Below, one piece after another: positions 8,309-16,450 of a DNA stretch of 50,981 nucleotides (its first letter is position 1; each line of letters begins with the position of its first letter). Position numbers and translations under genes: made by a program. A model generated the notes under the pieces. That model searched no databases. It saw nothing but the letters and a program-made list of their open reading frames with translations, and was not told the origin of the DNA. Source of the DNA: Ottowia sp. (GTDB taxonomy: Bacteria > Pseudomonadota > Gammaproteobacteria > Burkholderiales > Burkholderiaceae_C); assembly GCA_023228705.1 (NCBI GenBank), contig JALOAS010000013.1:1-50981 (forward strand), in the 5' to 3' direction.

Positions 8309-9766
8309 ATGACCGCAACCGAGACGCCAGCGCAGGAGGCCGATCCGCCGGCCGATGGCCGCCTGCACGTCACCGCGCTGGACCTGGACGCCAAGGGCGT
8401 GGCGCACCGCGCCGATGGCAAGGTGGTCTTTGTCGAGGGCGCGTTGCCGGGCGAAGAAGTGTCCGCGCAGATCCATCGCAGGAAGAACAACTGGGAAGCC
8501 GGGACGCTGACGGCGCTGCACCAGGCGTCCAGCCAGCGCGTGGTGCCACGCTGTCCGCATTTCGGTCTGCACCAGGGGGCGTGCGGCGGCTGCAAGATGC
8601 AGCACCTGGACGCATCCGCGCAGGTGGCCATCAAGCAGCGCGCGCTGGAGGACCAGTTGTGGCACCTGGGCAAGGTGCGTCCGGACCGCATTTTGCCGCC
8701 CATAGAGGGGCCGTCCTGGGGTTACCGCTACCGCGCGCGCCTGTCGGTGCGCCACGTGCGCAAGAAGGGCGAGGTGCTGGTGGGGTTTCGCGAGCGCAAG
8801 AGTCGCTACGTGGCCGACATGCGCGAGTGCCACGTGCTGCCCCCGGCCGTGAGCCGGCTGCTGCTGCCGCTGCGCAGCCTCATCCACGGCATGGACGCGC
8901 AGGAGACCTGCCCGCAGATCGAGCTGGCCTGCGGCGACGCCACGCTGGCGCTGGTGCTGCGTCACCTTGAGCCGTTGTCCGGGCCGGACCGGGAGCGCCT
9001 GCACGCGTTTGCCGCCACGCATGGCGTGCAGTGGTGGCTGCAGCCCAAGGGGCCGGATACGGCGCATCCGCTGGACCCGAAAGACGCCGCGCTGCATTAC
9101 ACGCTGCCCGAGTTCGGCCTGCGGCTGGAGTTTCTGCCCACCGATTTCACGCAGGTCAATCCGCACATCAACCGCGTCCTGGTGCGGCTGGCGCTGCGCT
9201 GGCTGCAGCCACAGCCGCACGAGCGCGTCATCGATTGGTTCTGCGGCCTGGGCAATTTCAGCCTGCCGATTGCCACACGGGCCGCCAGCGTTCTGGGCGT
9301 GGAAGGCAGCGCGGCGCTGGTCGGGCGTGCCCGCGACAATTACCAGGCCAACCTGAACGCGCGCGGTGGCCACGGGCTGGGTCAGGCTGAGTTTGCCGTT
9401 CGCGACCTGTTCCAGATGGAGCCGGTGCAGCTCGTGCGTGACGGCAGCGCCGACCGCTGGCTCATCGATCCGCCGCGTGATGGCGCTTTTGCGCTGGTCA
9501 AGGCGCTCGCAGCAATCCACCAGTCACGGCTGGGTGCAGAAGCTGCCGAACCGCTGCCTGCCGAGGCCGATGGTTGGCGGCCGCCGCGACGCATTGTCTA
9601 CGTCAGCTGCAACCCGGCCACGCTGGCGCGTGATGCCGGGCTGCTGGTGCATCAGGCCGGCTACCGCTGTGTCGCCGCCGGCGTCATCAACATGTTCCCG
9701 CACACGGCGCACGTGGAGAGCATGGCGGTGTTTGACCTGGTGGCACCTGCGCCGGTGGGCGCATGA
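8309..9766 (+). CDS. rlmD: 23S rRNA (uracil-1939-C5)-methyltransferase RlmD (RumA)
   Basis: Methylates U1939 of 23S rRNA using SAM and contains a 4Fe-4S cluster. The 485-aa protein has an N-terminal TRAM domain (LDAKGVAHRADGKVVFVEGA). The cluster cysteines are visible at C82, C92, C95 and C174 (RCPHFGLHQGACGGCKMQH; RECHVLPP). Next come a SAM-binding segment (VIDWFCGLGNFSLPIA) and the catalytic-cysteine motif YVSCNPATLARD near residue 434. The start at 8309 lies 37 bp after nlpD; the open frame continues upstream inside nlpD but family homology begins near here. Last gene of the surE run. Confidence 0.94.
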   Translation: MTATETPAQEADPPADGRLHVTALDLDAKGVAHRADGKVVFVEGALPGEEVSAQIHRRKNNWEAGTLTALHQASSQRVVPRCPHFGLHQGACGGCKMQHLDASAQVAIKQRALEDQLWHLGKVRPDRILPPIEGPSWGYRYRARLSVRHVRKKGEVLVGFRERKSRYVADMRECHVLPPAVSRLLLPLRSLIHGMDAQETCPQIELACGDATLALVLRHLEPLSGPDRERLHAFAATHGVQWWLQPKGPDTAHPLDPKDAALHYTLPEFGLRLEFLPTDFTQVNPHINRVLVRLALRWLQPQPHERVIDWFCGLGNFSLPIATRAASVLGVEGSAALVGRARDNYQANLNARGGHGLGQAEFAVRDLFQMEPVQLVRDGSADRWLIDPPRDGAFALVKALAAIHQSRLGAEAAEPLPAEADGWRPPRRIVYVSCNPATLARDAGLLVHQAGYRCVAAGVINMFPHTAHVESMAVFDLVAPAPVGA

Positions 9767-9780
9767 TGATCGTGTGTGTG

Positions 9781-10400
9781 GGAGGCCAGCCCCCTGGCTG
9801 ATGCGGCGGTTGATTCACGCTGGACGTTGAGTGTCGCGCATGACGGATGACCTCGCTGGCGCTTCGTATGACCGCGCCGCTGCGCGGCGGCAATGACTGC
9901 GGCTGAGCCGCCATGATGGGGAGGTTGAGCGTTTGAAGAGGTTGAGCGTTGAGCGTGGTGGGCACACGCTGGACGCCGAACGCTTGACGCCAAACCTTCA
10001 TCAGCCGCCGCAGGCGGCTTTCATCCAAGGCCTGCAAGGCCGGGATCATCGGTCATCAGCGGCCAATCGCGGCGAGGGCGCCATGGGGAGGTTGGGCGTT
10101 TGGCGTTGAGCGTTTGGCGTTGAGCGTTTGGCGTGGCGCATGACGGATGACCTCGCTGGACGCTGAACGCACAACGGTTTTTCGTCGGAGGCCAGCCTCT
10201 GGCCGATGAGTGGTTGCGCGTGGCGTGGCGGTTGTTCTTGCGGTCAATCGCGGCGAGGCGCCGCTCCACACGTGCGCGGTACATGGCGGTTTTTTTGGAG
10301 GCCAGCCCCCTGGCCGATTCGGCGGTTGATGGGCGGCGGTGGTTGTTCGCTCGGCCAGATCGCGGCGAGGGCGCCGCTCCGTCAAAACAGAATGCCGACG
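9781..10400. repeat. Intergenic mosaic repeat, copy B (rlmD-argF convergent spacer, compound)
   Basis: The 653-bp spacer holds no gene and is built of repeats. Positions 9836-10050 are the reverse complement of copy D in shortened form: hairpin block with CGCCGC-tgc-GCGGCG, then GAGGTTGAGCG heptamers, then CATCAGCCGCCGCAGGCGGC. At 10088-10135 the 13-mer GTTTGGCGTTGAG is repeated. An approximately 80-bp unit beginning GGAGGCCAGCC and ending CGCGGCGAGG(G)CGCCGCTCC occurs at about 10188-10266 and again at 10297-10380; partial copies of its ends lie at 9781-9811 and 10065-10082. No terminator with a T-run is seen. Confidence 0.8.
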
Positions 10401-10419
10401 CTGGCGCGTCGCCGTCTCG

Positions 10420-11358
10420 CTACGCGATCCGGCCGAGCAAAAGGTACTCCAGGAGTGCCTTCTGTGCGTGCATTCTGTTTTCAGCCTCGTCCCAGACGAC
10501 GGACTGGGGCCCGTCTATGACTTCGGCCGCGACTTCCTCTCCGCGGTGCGCCGGCAGGCAGTGCATGAACAGCGCGTCGGGCTTGGCCACGGCCATCATC
10601 CTGGCATCGACGCACCAGTTGGCAAACGCCTGCTCGCGCGCCTGCTTCTCGGCCTCGTAGCCCATGGACGTCCACACGTCGGTGGTGACCAGGTCAGCGC
10701 CGGCGCAGGCCTTCATGGGGTCGTCGAACATTTCCCACTGGCCGCTGCCGCTGCCGACGCGTCCTATGGCGGCCAGCTCGCGGTCCAGCTCGTAGCCGTG
10801 CGGCGTGCAGACGCGCAGCGTGAACCCCAGCAGCATGGCGGCCTGGGCCCAGGTGTTGGCCATGTTGTTGCCATCGCCTATCCAGGCCACGATGCGGCCA
10901 CGGATGTCGCCGCGGTGCTCGATGAAGGTGAAGATGTCGGTGAGGATCTGGCAGGGGTGGTATTCGTTGGTCAGGCCGTTGATGACCGGCACGCGCGAGT
11001 ACTCGGCAAAGCGCTCCAGGCGGCGTTGCTCAAAGGTGCGGATCATGATGATGTCGGTCATGCGGCTGATCACCCGCGCCGTGTCCTCTATGGGTTCGCT
11101 GCGCCCGAGCTGGCTGCCCTGGCTGGTCAGGTGCACGACCGAGCCGCCCAGCTGGTACATGCCCGCTTCAAAGCTGACGCGCGTGCGCGTGCTGGCCTTC
11201 TCGAAGATCATCGCCAGCGTGCGGTCGTGCAGCGTCCGGTGCTTTTCATAGGCCTTGAACTTGCGCTTGATCAGCGCCGCGCGCTCGAACAGGTAGGCGT
11301 ATTCGTCCGCACGGAGATCGGAAAACTGCAGGTAGTGCCGGATGGCCGCAGCGCTCAT
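10420..11358 (-). CDS. argF: Ornithine carbamoyltransferase
   Basis: Makes citrulline from ornithine and carbamoyl phosphate in arginine synthesis. The 312-aa protein has the carbamoyl-phosphate loop FEKASTRTRVSFE near residues 53-65, HPCQILTDIFT, and the ornithine/catalytic motif HCLPAHRGEEV near the C-terminus. Length fits the family. Its ATG overlaps the argD stop as ATGA (11355-11358), so it is translated by coupling to argD. The 3' end runs into repeat region B. Confidence 0.97.
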   Translation of the reverse strand: MSAAAIRHYLQFSDLRADEYAYLFERAALIKRKFKAYEKHRTLHDRTLAMIFEKASTRTRVSFEAGMYQLGGSVVHLTSQGSQLGRSEPIEDTARVISRMTDIIMIRTFEQRRLERFAEYSRVPVINGLTNEYHPCQILTDIFTFIEHRGDIRGRIVAWIGDGNNMANTWAQAAMLLGFTLRVCTPHGYELDRELAAIGRVGSGSGQWEMFDDPMKACAGADLVTTDVWTSMGYEAEKQAREQAFANWCVDARMMAVAKPDALFMHCLPAHRGEEVAAEVIDGPQSVVWDEAENRMHAQKALLEYLLLGRIA

Positions 11359-12563
11359 GCCTGCTCCTTGTCGTCCAGGAAGGCGCGCACCAGCGGCGCC
11401 AGGATGGAAACCATTTCATCGGCCTCTGAGGTGTCGAGGATCAGCGGCGGCACGAGGCGCACGACGTTGCCCGCGGTGACGCTGATGAGCAGTCCTGCGT
11501 CCAGCGCACGCTCCATGAGCACGCCGCAGGGACGCGCAAGCTCCAGGCCCAGCATCAGCCCCTGGCCGCGGATTTCGCGCACGCCGGGGTGCTCGCCCAG
11601 CGCCGCTTGCAGCGCCTGCTTCAGGTGCGCGCCCACGCGCCCGGCATGCGCGACCAGCCCGTCTTCTTGCATGATGCGCAGCGTCTCCACGCCCGCTCGC
11701 ATGGCCAGTGGATTGCCGCCAAACGTGGTGCCGTGGTTGCCGCGGCCAAAGATGCGCGCGGCGCGCGGCCCGGCCACGACGGCGCCAACCGGAACGCCCG
11801 CGGCCAGCCCCTTGGCCAGCGGCATCACGTCCGGCACGATGTCCGCCCACTGGTGGGCAAACCACTTGCCGGTGCGGCCCATGCCGCACTGCACCTCGTC
11901 GACCATCATGAGCCAGTGGTTGGCGTCGCAGAGCGCGCGCACCTGCTGCAGGTACCGCGCCCGCATGGGGTTGACGCCGCCTTCGCCCTGTATCGTTTCC
12001 AGGAACACGGCCACCACGTCCGGGTTGTCCCGCGTGGCCTGCTCCAGCGCGGCCAGGTCGTTGGCCGGCACCCGGATGAAGCCGCCCAGCAGCGGCCCGA
12101 ACCCCTCGCGCACCTGCGGATTGGCCGTGGCGCTGAGCGTGGCGATGCTGCGGCCGTGGAACGCGTGCTCATAGACAACGATCTGCGGCTCTGCAATGCC
12201 CCGGTCATGCCCGTACTTGCGCGCCAGCTTGAGCGCGGCCTCGTTGGCTTCCAGTCCCGAGTTGCAGAAGAACACGTTCTCCATGCCCGACAGCTCGCAC
12301 AGCCGCGCGGCCAGCTTCTCCGCATTGGGCACGTAGTAGTAGTTGCTGCAGTGGATCAGCCGTGCCACCTGGTCCTGCAGCGCAGGCACCAGCCCGGGGT
12401 GGGCATGGCCCAGCGTGTTGACCGCGATGCCGGCCAACCCGTCCAGGTAGCTGCGGCCGTGCACGTCCCACAGCCTGCACCCCTTGCCATGGGTGAAGGC
12501 AACCGGCAGGCGGCCGTAGGTGTTCATGACGTGGGGCTGCTGCAGTTCGGGAGCGTGGTTCAT
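11355..12563 (-). CDS. argD: Acetylornithine aminotransferase (class III PLP transaminase)
   Basis: Transfers the amino group from glutamate to N-acetylglutamate semialdehyde in arginine synthesis; relatives can also act on succinyl-diaminopimelate. The 402-aa protein shows the class III fold: the N-terminal segment VMNTYGRLPVAFTHGKGCRL, the PLP-binding FCNSGLEANEAALKLARKY, the VDEVQCGMGRTG motif and the Schiff-base lysine in PLAKGLAAGVPVGA. The open frame extends far upstream but only as antisense of msrA; the conserved N-terminus fixes the ATG at 12563. It forms an argD-argF operon. Confidence 0.95.
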   Translation of the reverse strand: MNHAPELQQPHVMNTYGRLPVAFTHGKGCRLWDVHGRSYLDGLAGIAVNTLGHAHPGLVPALQDQVARLIHCSNYYYVPNAEKLAARLCELSGMENVFFCNSGLEANEAALKLARKYGHDRGIAEPQIVVYEHAFHGRSIATLSATANPQVREGFGPLLGGFIRVPANDLAALEQATRDNPDVVAVFLETIQGEGGVNPMRARYLQQVRALCDANHWLMMVDEVQCGMGRTGKWFAHQWADIVPDVMPLAKGLAAGVPVGAVVAGPRAARIFGRGNHGTTFGGNPLAMRAGVETLRIMQEDGLVAHAGRVGAHLKQALQAALGEHPGVREIRGQGLMLGLELARPCGVLMERALDAGLLISVTAGNVVRLVPPLILDTSEADEMVSILAPLVRAFLDDKEQA

Positions 12564-12768
12564 CGGGCAGGTCCTGACGCGATGCGTCGCAAGAAAGAAA
12601 AAGGCCGCAGGGCGACTGTAAACAGGGATTTTAAGAGCCTGCCTGCCGGTTGCCGGCCGGCTGGAAAGGCCCCGCCCGTGGCCGCGCAGGAAATCCATCC
12701 TACCGTGATACCGTACAAGGGATGCTGGCGCTGGCGCAAGGGTGGCGCAAATGCCGCGGGCGTGATGC

Positions 12769-12948
12769 ATGGGGCAGAGGAGCGGCAAGGGCGAGGGCAG
12801 CGGCGTCATTGACAGCTTTGCCGCCGTGCAGCGCAGTTGCCTGGCCTGCCATGAAGCGTATCGCCCGGATTTTGTGTGGCGCTTCTGCGGCAGCAGTTGG
12901 CGCGGTGCAAAATCAGGGCAAGCTGCGGCAGGCGCTGCCGCTGGATGA
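12769..12948 (+). pseudogene. Possible remnant of a c-type cytochrome (cytochrome c'-like C-terminus, 59 codons)
   Basis: A 59-codon frame from ATG 12769 to TGA 12948 encodes a segment reading FAAVQRSCLACHEAYRPDF. It contains a haem-binding CxxCH motif followed by the Tyr-Arg seen at the C-terminus of cytochrome c' and related monohaem cytochromes. There is an in-frame stop at 12763-12765 just upstream, no signal peptide, and the haem motif is mid-frame with an Ala/Gly-rich tail. A functional exported cytochrome is therefore unlikely. Either a decayed gene or a chance match in GC-rich DNA. The remaining argD-msrA spacer (12564-12956) shows nothing else recognisable and presumably holds the divergent promoters. 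Confidence 0.3.
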
Positions 12949-12956
12949 TGCAGGAG

Positions 12957-13511
12957 ATGAGCGTGCAAGAGGACGAATCCATCGTGTTGGCAGGCGGCTG
13001 CTTCTGGTGCACCGAGGCCGTGTTCCAGGAGGTGCGCGGCGTCACCAGCGTACAGCCGGGTTACAGCAACGGGCAGGCGGAGCAGCCCACGTATGCGCAG
13101 GTGTGCACGGGCCGCACGGGCTGCGCCGAAGTGGTCCGGCTGACCTTTGATCCGGCGCAGGTGTCGCTGCGCGAGCTGCTGGAGGTCTTCTTTGTCGTGC
13201 ATGATCCAACGCAGCTCAACCGCCAGGGCAACGACGTGGGAACGCAGTATCGCAGTGGTATTTATTACAGCAGCGCGGCGCAAAGGGAGGTCGCGGACGC
13301 GCTGATTCGCGAGATGACCCAATCGCGGGCGTTTGACCGGCCCATCGTCACCGAGGTGCTGCCGCTGGCGCACTTCTGGCCGGCCGAGGAAGAACACCTG
13401 CGCTACGTGCAGAACAACCCGCGGCAGCCGTATTGCGTGTACGTGGCGCGGCCCAAGGTGGAGAAGTTCCGGCGCACGTTTGCGCGGCTGCGACGCAGCG
13501 AAGCCGGCTGA
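12957..13511 (+). CDS. msrA: Peptide methionine (S)-S-oxide reductase MsrA
   Basis: Repairs oxidised methionine, reducing the S-sulfoxide with thioredoxin. The catalytic motif GGCFWCTEAVFQEVRGV is near the N-terminus, followed by YSNGQAEQPTYAQVCTGRTGC and NDVGTQYRSGIYY, all standard MsrA. The start is uncertain. ATG 12957 directly follows AGGAG, with no spacing. ATGs at 12945 and 12948 are also in frame. GTG 12963 is ideally spaced (6 nt) after the same AGGAG and would give 182 aa. The difference is only a few residues. It is convergent with upp. Confidence 0.94.
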   Translation: MSVQEDESIVLAGGCFWCTEAVFQEVRGVTSVQPGYSNGQAEQPTYAQVCTGRTGCAEVVRLTFDPAQVSLRELLEVFFVVHDPTQLNRQGNDVGTQYRSGIYYSSAAQREVADALIREMTQSRAFDRPIVTEVLPLAHFWPAEEEHLRYVQNNPRQPYCVYVARPKVEKFRRTFARLRRSEAG

Positions 13512-13563
13512 TTGCGCCTGCTGCGGACCGGTCGCGGCGCGCGGCGCAACGCCCGCCCGGGCG

Positions 13564-14229
13564 TTACCGGGTCCCGTAGATGCGGTCGCCGGCGTCGCCC
13601 AGGCCGGGCAGGATGTACCCGTGTTCATTGAGCTCGCGGTCTATGGCCGCGGTGTAGATGGGAACGGCCGGATGCGCGGCTTGCAGCGCGGCGATGCCCT
13701 CAGGCGCCGCGAGCAGGCACAGGAACCGGATCGAGCGCGGGCGGCAGGCCCGGATCTTGTCCAGGGCGGCAATCGCGGAATGGCCCGTGGCCAGCATGGG
13801 GTCAACGACGATGACGTCGCGCTCGGGCATGTTCTCGGGCATCTTGAAGTAGTAATGCACCGCCTGCAGCGTCTGGGGGTCCCGATACAGGCCGACGTGG
13901 CCGACGCGGGCGCTGGGGATGACCCGCAGCAGGCCGTCGAGCATGCCGTTGCCCGCGCGCAGGATGGACGCGAAAACCAGCTTCTTGCCGTCTATGACCG
14001 GGCTTTGCATGGTCTCCAGCGGCGTTTCTATGGTGATCATCTGCGTTGGGATGTCACGCGTGATCTCGTACGCCATGAGCATGGCCAGCTCGCCCAGCAG
14101 CGCACGGAAACTCACGGTGCTGGCGCTGCGCTTGCGCATGAGCGTGAGCTTGTGCTGCACCAGCGGGTGCGTGACGTGATGGACGCTGGCGGGGCTGTTC
14201 ACGGCTGCGTGGGGCACACGTTGCCTCAA
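13564..14229 (-). CDS. upp: Uracil phosphoribosyltransferase
   Basis: Salvages uracil to UMP using PRPP. The 221-aa protein has HPLVQHKLTLMR, the typical N-terminal motif of Upp; VFASILRAGNGMLDG; the PRPP-binding VVDPMLATGHSA; and the C-terminal uracil-binding region GYILPGLGDAGDRIYGT. The chosen ATG at 14229 gives about a dozen extra N-terminal residues compared with E. coli Upp. It overlaps the stop of the upstream ATPase gene as ATGA, so coupled translation is likely; an internal GTG could serve instead. Confidence 0.95.
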   Translation of the reverse strand: MRQRVPHAAVNSPASVHHVTHPLVQHKLTLMRKRSASTVSFRALLGELAMLMAYEITRDIPTQMITIETPLETMQSPVIDGKKLVFASILRAGNGMLDGLLRVIPSARVGHVGLYRDPQTLQAVHYYFKMPENMPERDVIVVDPMLATGHSAIAALDKIRACRPRSIRFLCLLAAPEGIAALQAAHPAVPIYTAAIDRELNEHGYILPGLGDAGDRIYGTR

Positions 14230-15449
14230 CGCCGCAGGTTGCCAAGCACGCCACGCAAGAGCTGGCGGCCCATGGGGCGCAGCTCGCCGCTGATGGCGCT
14301 TTGCACGACGCCGTCGGTACGGCCGCCACGCGGCCCGATGCGGCCGAGCATGGTTTCACGGACGCTGCCGGGCAGGCCGCCGCCATCGCCGGCCTTTGCG
14401 GCTTCGATGTCGATGTCGGGGTTGGGACGCATGGTCTGCGCCGTGGCGCGGATGGCCTTCTGGTCGCGCGGTGTGTACGCGCGCAGCGCATGCTGCACGC
14501 GGTTGCCCAGCTGCGCCAGCACCGAATCGGGCACGTCGCCGGGACGCTGCGTGCAAAAGTACACGCCCACGCCCTTGGAGCGCACCAGCCGCACCACCAG
14601 TTCCATGCGCTCGAGCAGGACCTTGGGTGCATCCTTGAACAGCAGGTGCGCCTCGTCAAGGAAAAAGACGAAGCGGGGCCGGTCCGGATCGCCGATCTCG
14701 GGCAGGCGCTCGTACAGGTCCGACAGCAGCCAGAGCAGGAGCGTGGTGTACAGGCGTGGCGACGTCATGAGTCTGTCCGCCGCCAGCACGTTGACGACGC
14801 CCTGGCCGTCCACTGTTTGCATCATGTCGTCCAGGTCAAGCGCCGGTTCGCCAAAAAACCGATCCGCGCCCTGGGTCTGAAGCTGCAGCAGGCCACGCTG
14901 TATCGCGCCCACGCTGGCTGCGCTGACGTTGCCGTATTCGGTCCGGTACCCGGCTGCGTGCTCGCCCACGTGCTGCAGCATGGCACGCAGGTCCTTCAGG
15001 TCCAGCAGCAGCAGGCCCTGCGCGTCGGCAATGCGGAAGCAGATGTCCAGGACGCCCGACTGCGTGTCATTGAGGTCGAGCAGGCGGGACAGCAGCAGCG
15101 GCCCCATGTCGCTGACGGTGGCGCGCACCGGGTGTCCCTGCTCGCCAAACACGTCCCAGAACGTCACGGGGCAGGCGTGCGGCCCGGGCGCGGCGTTGTG
15201 CCGGCTGGCCAGGACCTCGGCGATCTTGCCTTCTGTCCGGCCCGGGCGGCCCATGCCCGAGAGGTCGCCCTTGACGTCCGCGGCAAACACCGGGACGCCG
15301 ATGGCGGAGAAGCACTCGGCCATCTTCTGCAACGTCACCGTCTTGCCGGTGCCGGTCGCACCCGTGATCAGGCCATGGCGATTGGCCAGTGCCGGCAGGA
15401 TGGCGGCGCGGATGGCGTCGCGCTGGGCGATCAGCAGGGGTTCTGCCAT
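14226..15449 (-). CDS. YjgR/DUF853 family HerA-like ATPase, internally shortened
   Basis: A P-loop ATPase of the HerA/FtsK superfamily whose cellular role is not established. The 407-aa protein starts MAEPLLIAQRDAIR and carries Walker A ITGATGTGKTVTLQ, the VKGDLSGMG segment, and Walker B FVFFLDEAHLLF. ATG 15449 follows AAGGAG; an earlier in-frame start at 15545 lacks family similarity. E. coli YjgR is about 500 aa. By recalled alignment, this protein goes from NPDIDIEAAKAGDGGGL almost directly to GRIGPRGGRTDGVVQ, missing about 85 residues that precede the conserved C-terminal motif. It is coupled to upp by a 4-bp overlap. Confidence 0.85.
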   Translation of the reverse strand: MAEPLLIAQRDAIRAAILPALANRHGLITGATGTGKTVTLQKMAECFSAIGVPVFAADVKGDLSGMGRPGRTEGKIAEVLASRHNAAPGPHACPVTFWDVFGEQGHPVRATVSDMGPLLLSRLLDLNDTQSGVLDICFRIADAQGLLLLDLKDLRAMLQHVGEHAAGYRTEYGNVSAASVGAIQRGLLQLQTQGADRFFGEPALDLDDMMQTVDGQGVVNVLAADRLMTSPRLYTTLLLWLLSDLYERLPEIGDPDRPRFVFFLDEAHLLFKDAPKVLLERMELVVRLVRSKGVGVYFCTQRPGDVPDSVLAQLGNRVQHALRAYTPRDQKAIRATAQTMRPNPDIDIEAAKAGDGGGLPGSVRETMLGRIGPRGGRTDGVVQSAISGELRPMGRQLLRGVLGNLRR

Positions 15450-15618
15450 GGCGGCACTCCTTCTTTCATCAAGCGCTGCACACCCGGTCATGACCCGACC
15501 CGGCAGCGCAGGTGCGCGCCGCTTGCGCTTCTTCGCGCACGACAAGCGCGCACGCGCGACGGGTCATGCCCTGATTCTTTAAAATGGCCCATTATCACGG
15601 AACAGGAGTCGGGCATTT

Positions 15619-16374
15619 ATGGCTGGTCACAGCAAATGGGCCAACATTCAGCACCGCAAGGGAAGGCAGGATGAAAAGCGCCAGCGCATCTGGACGCGGC
15701 TGGTGCGCGAGATCATGGTCGCGGCGCGTGATGGCGGTGGCGACCTGGACGCCAATCCGCGGCTGCGGCTGGCGGTGGACCGGGCCAAGGCGGCCAACAT
15801 GCCGGCCGACACCATCAAGCGCAACATAGACAAGGCCACCGGCAACCTCGAGGGGGTCAGCTACGAGCAGATCCGCTACGAGGGCTACGGCGCCGGCGGC
15901 GCGGCGATCATCGTCGACACCATGACCGACAACCGCGTGCGTACCGTGGCCGAGGTGCGGCACGTGTTCAGCAAGCACGGCGGGAACCTGGGCACCGAAG
16001 GCTCGGTGGCGTTCCAGTTCCAGCACGTGGGCCAGTTTTTCTTCGGGCCGGGCGCCAGCGAGGAAAAAATCATGGAAGCCACGCTGGAAGCCGGTGCCAA
16101 GGACCTCATCACCGATGAGGACGGCACCATAGAGGTCATTTCCGAGCCGCAAGACTTTGACGCCGTCAAGCAGGCGCTGGAAGCGGCCGGCCTCACGCCG
16201 GACATGGCCGAGATCACCATGCGCGCGGACAACCCCATGGACCTCGAAGGCGATGAAGCCCTCAAGATGCAGACGCTGATAGACGCGCTGGAGGACCTGG
16301 ACGATGCCCAGGACGTCTACCACAACGCCAACCTGGACCTGCCGGGTGAAGAAGAAGGCAGGCAGGCGTCTTGA
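15619..16374 (+). CDS. yebC: YebC/PmpR family protein (TACO1-like, DUF28)
   Basis: Family members are reported both as DNA-binding regulators and as factors that relieve ribosome stalling at proline stretches. The 251-aa protein begins MAGHSKWANIQHRKGRQDEKR, an almost invariant family signature. It continues with the NIDKATGN and GYGAGGAAIIVDTMTDN segments. The C-terminus is rich in Asp/Glu. AGGAG lies about 7 nt before the ATG. Next is hemF, 76 bp downstream; in several Burkholderiales purD sits between them, and it is absent here. Confidence 0.94.
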   Translation: MAGHSKWANIQHRKGRQDEKRQRIWTRLVREIMVAARDGGGDLDANPRLRLAVDRAKAANMPADTIKRNIDKATGNLEGVSYEQIRYEGYGAGGAAIIVDTMTDNRVRTVAEVRHVFSKHGGNLGTEGSVAFQFQHVGQFFFGPGASEEKIMEATLEAGAKDLITDEDGTIEVISEPQDFDAVKQALEAAGLTPDMAEITMRADNPMDLEGDEALKMQTLIDALEDLDDAQDVYHNANLDLPGEEEGRQAS

Positions 16375-16450
16375 AGGAGCAGGGCCCCATGCATGACCGC
16401 AGCCTTTGCCTGTCCTTGCGCGACCTCGGCTTGCATTCCGTGATCTCGAC

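Noticed and set aside
12650..13150. 166-aa frame overlapping the start of msrA
   Set aside because: No family similarity, and it overlaps the conserved GGCFWC region of msrA in another frame.
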